Positions 41,273 through 43,963 of a DNA stretch of 43,963 bases are shown here, one piece after another. How positions within the stretch are numbered: position 1 is the stretch's first letter; the number at the start of each line of letters is the position of its first letter. The stretch spans positions 1 through 43,963 of the forward strand of contig JAAVYI010000025.1 in assembly GCA_022791055.1 (NCBI GenBank). The letters are read 5' to 3'. The stretch comes from Clostridia bacterium (GTDB lineage Bacteria > Bacillota > Clostridia > Christensenellales > Pumilibacteraceae). The translations under genes and the position numbers were made by a program. The notes under the pieces were generated by a model that did no database searches, had not been told where the DNA came from, and saw nothing but the letters and a program-made list of their open reading frames with translations.

Positions 41273-41350
41273 AATGAAACGGACAGTTCGTTTGCGCCAT
41301 CCTGTCGTTAAACAAAACCAGGGCATCTGAAGATAAGAGTCTTTTTAGGT
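41273..41350 (+). promoter_or_regulatory. Candidate riboswitch aptamer upstream of queD
   Basis: AAACG (41277-41281) pairs with CGTTT (41289-41293). The loop bases GACAG (41282-41286) can pair with CTGTC (41302-41306), which makes an H-type pseudoknot followed by an A-rich tail near 41308-41318. A second hairpin follows: GCATCT (41323-41328) with AGGTGC (41347-41352), enclosing AAGA/TCTT. H-type pseudoknots with A-rich tails are the architecture of preQ1 riboswitches, and preQ1 is made by the downstream enzymes. The bases do not match the preQ1-I or preQ1-II consensus that I know. Confidence 0.5.
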
Positions 41351-41380
41351 GCAGTCGTTTTGTCGCGGCTGTATTTTTTT
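41351..41380 (+). terminator. Leader terminator before queD (attenuator)
   Basis: CAGTCG (41352-41357) pairs with CGGCTG (41366-41371) and is followed by TATTTTTTT. It overlaps the last bases of the preceding hairpin by one or two nucleotides. A terminator inside the leader of a biosynthetic operon implies conditional read-through. Confidence 0.65.
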
Positions 41381-41394
41381 GAAAAAGGAGAGAT

Positions 41395-41814
41395 ATGTAT
41401 TATTTAAAAACTTCGGCTTGTTTTGACAGCGCACATTTTTTGCACGGATATAACGGCAAGTGCGCAAATATTCACGGGCACCACTGGGTTGTGGAAGTAA
41501 AGATAAGCGGCGACAAATTGCAGGAAAGCGGCGAAAAGCGCGGTATGCTTCTGGACTTCGGCGATTTTAAGAAGGTAGTAAAAGAACTTGCGGAAGGCTT
41601 TGACCATACGCTTATTTGCGAAAAAAACACCCTGAAACCGGCGACCGTTGCCGCACTTAAAGAAGAAGGGTTTTCGTTGGTTGAAACGGATTTCAGGCCC
41701 ACTGCCGAAAATTTTGCTACACACATATACGCCGACCTTTGTAACAAGGGCTTGCCTGTTTTCAGCGTGACAGTGTACGAGTCGCCCGAAAACTGCGCAG
41801 TGTACGGTGCGTGA
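41395..41814 (+). CDS. queD: 6-carboxytetrahydropterin synthase
   Basis: A 139-residue QueD enzyme. It converts dihydroneopterin triphosphate to 6-carboxy-5,6,7,8-tetrahydropterin, the second step of queuosine precursor synthesis. Zinc ligands His14, His27 and His29 and catalytic Cys23 are visible in Ser-Ala-His-Phe-Leu and Cys-Ala-Asn-Ile-His-Gly-His. Asp-His-Thr-Leu and Pro-Thr-Ala-Glu-Asn-Phe-Ala are further family motifs. AAGGAG precedes the ATG. It is the first gene of the operon and lies directly behind the leader terminator. Confidence 0.93.
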   Translation: MYYLKTSACFDSAHFLHGYNGKCANIHGHHWVVEVKISGDKLQESGEKRGMLLDFGDFKKVVKELAEGFDHTLICEKNTLKPATVAALKEEGFSLVETDFRPTAENFATHIYADLCNKGLPVFSVTVYESPENCAVYGA

Positions 41815-41815
41815 T

Positions 41816-42481
41816 ATGAGCTGTTTTAAAGTTGCCGAAAAGTTTGTAAGTATTAACGGCGAAGGCCCGCGTGCGGGCGAGCTTGCCGTGTTTTTGCGTT
41901 TTTGCGGTTGCAATCTTAATTGCAGCTACTGTGACACGCGCTGGGCCAATACCGCCGACGTAGAATATAGGCTTGCTTCTGCGGAAGAGCTTGTCGAATA
42001 TGTGAAATCTACGGGCGTAAAAAACGTTACACTGACGGGCGGAGAACCGCTTTTGCAAGCGGATATTGCACAACTTATAGCGCGACTGGGCGCGTCGGGC
42101 GCGGAAGTCGAAATAGAAACAAACGGAAGCGTGCCGTTGAAAGATGTTGTTTCGCTTTCGCCGCGCCCTGCCGTTACCGCCGATTATAAACTTCCTTCAA
42201 GCGGAATGGAAAAATATATGCTGACCGAAAACTTTTCTTGCCTTACGTTACGGGATGCGGTCAAGTTTGTAGTCGGGGATAAATACGATTTGTTGCGTGC
42301 GGAAGAGATCATAAACGAGTACGGACTTACAGACAGGTGCCGCATTTATTTCAGCCCCGTGTTCGGAAAAATCAAGCCCGAAGAAATTGTGGAGTTTATG
42401 AAAGAGCGTACACTGAACGGCGTACGCTTGCAATTGCAGTTGCACAAAATGATTTGGAAACCCGATATGCGCGGGGTATAG
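41816..42481 (+). CDS. queE: 7-carboxy-7-deazaguanine synthase (radical SAM)
   Basis: A 221-residue radical SAM enzyme that contracts the QueD product to 7-carboxy-7-deazaguanine. The cluster motif is Cys-Asn-Leu-Asn-Cys-Ser-Tyr-Cys (Cys32, 36, 39). Ser-Ile-Asn-Gly-Glu-Gly-Pro-Arg-Ala-Gly lies before it and Thr-Gly-Gly-Glu-Pro-Leu after it; Glu-Thr-Asn-Gly-Ser is also present. The ATG at 41816 comes one base after the queD stop; an in-frame GTG at 41807 overlaps queD and is less likely. Confidence 0.93.
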   Translation: MSCFKVAEKFVSINGEGPRAGELAVFLRFCGCNLNCSYCDTRWANTADVEYRLASAEELVEYVKSTGVKNVTLTGGEPLLQADIAQLIARLGASGAEVEIETNGSVPLKDVVSLSPRPAVTADYKLPSSGMEKYMLTENFSCLTLRDAVKFVVGDKYDLLRAEEIINEYGLTDRCRIYFSPVFGKIKPEEIVEFMKERTLNGVRLQLQLHKMIWKPDMRGV

Positions 42482-42489
42482 GAGGAAGT

Positions 42490-43062
42490 GTGGATATTAA
42501 AGAAATAGAAAAACATATCCGCGGGCTATTGGTTGCCATAGGAGAAGACCCCGACAGGGAAGGGCTGCGCGAAACGCCCGCTCGCGTTGCGCGAATGTAC
42601 GAAGAAGCGTTTGAAGGGATAAAATACACCAACCGCGAAATTGCGGAAATGTTCGGAAAAACTTTCGAAGTTCCGTCCGATCCGAATTCGGCCGGCGCCG
42701 TGGTCATAAAAGACATAAGCGTTTTCAGCTATTGCGAGCATCATATGGCGCTAATGTACGATATGAAAGTCGACGTGGCGTACATTCCGCGCGGAAGAGT
42801 TTTGGGGCTGAGCAAAATCGCGCGTATTTGCGATATGGCGGCAAAGCGTCTTCAATTGCAAGAGCGTCTGGGTCGGGACATTGCCGAGATAATTTCGCTT
42901 GCGGCTTTATCGCCCGACGTCGGCGTAAGGATAGAAGGCTGCCACAGCTGTATGACTTCGCGCGGGATAAAAAACGTATCGTCAAAAACGATTACCAAAA
43001 CTTACTTCGGCGCGTTTAAAGACGACGTTGCTCTACAAAATCTTTTGGGGGACAGAGTATGA
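42490..43062 (+). CDS. folE: GTP cyclohydrolase I
   Basis: A 190-residue FolE that opens GTP to dihydroneopterin triphosphate, the entry step for both folate and queuosine. Zinc-binding Cys and His appear in Ser-Tyr-Cys-Glu-His-His and in Cys-His-Ser-Cys-Met. The Gly-Leu-Ser-Lys-Ile-Ala-Arg block and the Gln-Glu-Arg-Leu segment are conserved. The start is GTG at 42490, with AGGAGGA directly before it at the queE stop; no ATG lies nearby in frame. Its place inside the que operon suggests a queuosine-dedicated copy. Confidence 0.92.
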   Translation: MDIKEIEKHIRGLLVAIGEDPDREGLRETPARVARMYEEAFEGIKYTNREIAEMFGKTFEVPSDPNSAGAVVIKDISVFSYCEHHMALMYDMKVDVAYIPRGRVLGLSKIARICDMAAKRLQLQERLGRDIAEIISLAALSPDVGVRIEGCHSCMTSRGIKNVSSKTITKTYFGAFKDDVALQNLLGDRV

Positions 43063-43745
43063 AGGCACTTGTTTTATTAAGCGGCGGCGTGGATAGCGCA
43101 ACCTGTCTCGGGTTGGCGGTTCGGAAATACGGCGCGTCGGAAGTTTCCGCCCTGTCCGTTTACTACGGGCAGACCCATAGTAAAGAACTTGATGCCGCGC
43201 AGAAAGTTGCCGATTTTTACGGCGTTGTTTTACGGCGGCTTGACCTTTCTGTCATATTCGAAGGTTCGGACTGTTCGCTCTTGGCGGAGTCTCCCAAGGA
43301 TATACCTTTGCAAAGCTATGCCGAACAGCTTTCCGAAACGGGCGGCAAACCCGTTTCTACCTACGTCCCTTTCCGAAACGGGCTGTTTCTTTCGGCGGCG
43401 GCTAGCGTGGCGCTGTCGCATGGGTGCGAAGTGATATATTACGGCGCGCACGGCGACGATGCGGCGGGTAACGCCTATCCCGATTGCAGCGAAAAGTTTA
43501 ATTCCGCGATGGGCGAAGCTATTTATACGGGTAGCGGCGGGCAGCTTAAAATCCTTGCGCCCTTTGTAAACTTAAACAAATCGCAGGTTGTAAAAAAAGG
43601 ACTTGAACTCGGCGTTCCGTATCAATATACCTGGAGCTGTTATTCGGGTGGCGAAGAACCTTGCGGCGTATGCGCTACCTGCCGCGATCGCGCCGCCGCT
43701 TTTAGAGCCAACGGAATAGAAGACCCCGCACTAAAAGGAGAATAA
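43059..43745 (+). CDS. queC: 7-cyano-7-deazaguanine (preQ0) synthase
   Basis: A 228-residue ATP-dependent QueC that turns 7-carboxy-7-deazaguanine into preQ0. The PP-loop motif Ser-Gly-Gly-Val-Asp-Ser is at residues 8-13. Val-Pro-Phe-Arg-Asn-Gly and Gly-Ala-His-Gly-Asp-Asp-Ala are family signatures, and the C-terminal zinc site is Cys-Tyr-Ser-Gly with Cys-Gly-Val-Cys-Ala-Thr-Cys. The ATG overlaps the folE stop as ATGA, so expression is coupled. Confidence 0.95.
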   Translation: MKALVLLSGGVDSATCLGLAVRKYGASEVSALSVYYGQTHSKELDAAQKVADFYGVVLRRLDLSVIFEGSDCSLLAESPKDIPLQSYAEQLSETGGKPVSTYVPFRNGLFLSAAASVALSHGCEVIYYGAHGDDAAGNAYPDCSEKFNSAMGEAIYTGSGGQLKILAPFVNLNKSQVVKKGLELGVPYQYTWSCYSGGEEPCGVCATCRDRAAAFRANGIEDPALKGE

Positions 43746-43746
43746 T

Positions 43747-43963
43747 ATGTCAAGAGAAAAACAGACCGAAGGTATCACCCTGCTCGGCAACAACAACACT
43801 GAATATCAGCAGACTTACGATCCGTCCGTTTTGGAAACTTTTACAAACAAACACCCCGGAAGGGACTATTTCGTAAAGTTCAACTGCCCCGAATTCACAA
43901 TCCTATGCCCCATTACGGGTCAGCCGGATATTGAAACTCTCTACATCTCGTACGTACCGCGCG
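43747..43963 (+). CDS. queF: NADPH-dependent preQ0 reductase, N-terminal part (cut by window end)
   Basis: The first 72 codons of QueF, which reduces preQ0 to preQ1. The catalytic Cys lies in [12 protein letters not shown], followed by Ile-Ser-Tyr-Val-Pro. The size of the visible part fits the short YkvM-type QueF. AAAGGAG precedes the ATG two bases after queC ends. The gene runs off the window, so its C-terminus and any further operon genes (such as queT) are unseen. Confidence 0.9.
   Translation, partial: MSREKQTEGITLLGNNNTEYQQTYDPSVLETFTNKHPGRDYFVKFNCPEFTILCPITGQPDIETLYISYVPR

Noticed and set aside
1..43963. CRISPR arrays, tRNA and rRNA genes
   Set aside because: No regularly spaced direct repeats with unique spacers, no recognisable cloverleaf with a GTTCGANTC arm outside coding genes and no rRNA-like sequence were seen by eye.

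Overview
The window reads as chromosomal DNA from a Gram-positive, Clostridia-like bacterium, probably an uncultured gut organism (inference). Reasons: strong GGAGG-type ribosome binding sites, many near-consensus TTGACA/TATAAT promoters, lipobox lipoproteins facing an ABC sugar importer, an ECF-type FolT vitamin transporter, a SpoVB-like flippase, and no outer-membrane functions. From about 4.4 kb to the end the genes are GC-rich and tightly packed. The first 4.3 kb is AT-rich and gene-poor.

1-4400: The window opens inside the GTPase domain of mnmE. The gene is cut after a conserved Ser-Arg-Ala-Gly and followed by about 1.5 kb of AT-rich DNA with no gene. The far end of that block carries an inverted, slightly diverged copy of the same piece of mnmE. 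A short-chain dehydrogenase on the minus strand, a cluster of five DnaA boxes in 55 bp and a small unknown gene follow. The DnaA boxes, the nearby mnmE sequence and genes pointing away on both sides suggest a replication origin here.

4400-17000: An L-fucose/arabinose isomerase-like protein and a xylulokinase form a sugar operon. Next come a flavodoxin with a decayed carboxymuconolactone decarboxylase-like leader ORF and its divergent LysR regulator, a membrane metalloprotease-like protein, a small XRE regulator, a 44-residue protein behind a structured leader, a secreted LamG protein with a damaged C-terminus, an SGNH hydrolase, an M14 peptidase-like protein that looks internally deleted, a folate ECF S-component and a SpoVB-like flippase.

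17000-28200: This is a glycan-uptake operon run from a divergent promoter by an ArsR-type regulator. It encodes a solute-binding lipoprotein, two permeases, a CBM9-like lipoprotein, a GH43-like lipoprotein whose catalytic base Asp is replaced by Asn, and two tandem cytoplasmic DUF4838 proteins. No transport ATPase is present, so a shared one encoded elsewhere is presumed.

28200-41050: Mixed housekeeping and accessory genes: a YwaF-like membrane protein, an ArsP_2-type metal exporter overlapping a PflX-type radical SAM gene, a CaCA antiporter, a small membrane peptide, a triplet of 24-bp tandem repeats resembling an IS21-family end, an immunity-like orphan gene, an MFS transporter with an operator-like palindrome on its promoter, a MacB-like fused ABC exporter, an acyl-CoA thioesterase and a SWIM/SNF2 helicase.

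41230-43963: The queuosine precursor operon queD-queE-folE-queC-queF (queF is cut by the window end) sits behind a leader with a possible H-type pseudoknot and an intrinsic terminator just before queD. That layout suggests riboswitch attenuation, but the leader does not match the preQ1-I or preQ1-II consensus as I know them. It is the best candidate here for an undescribed regulatory element.
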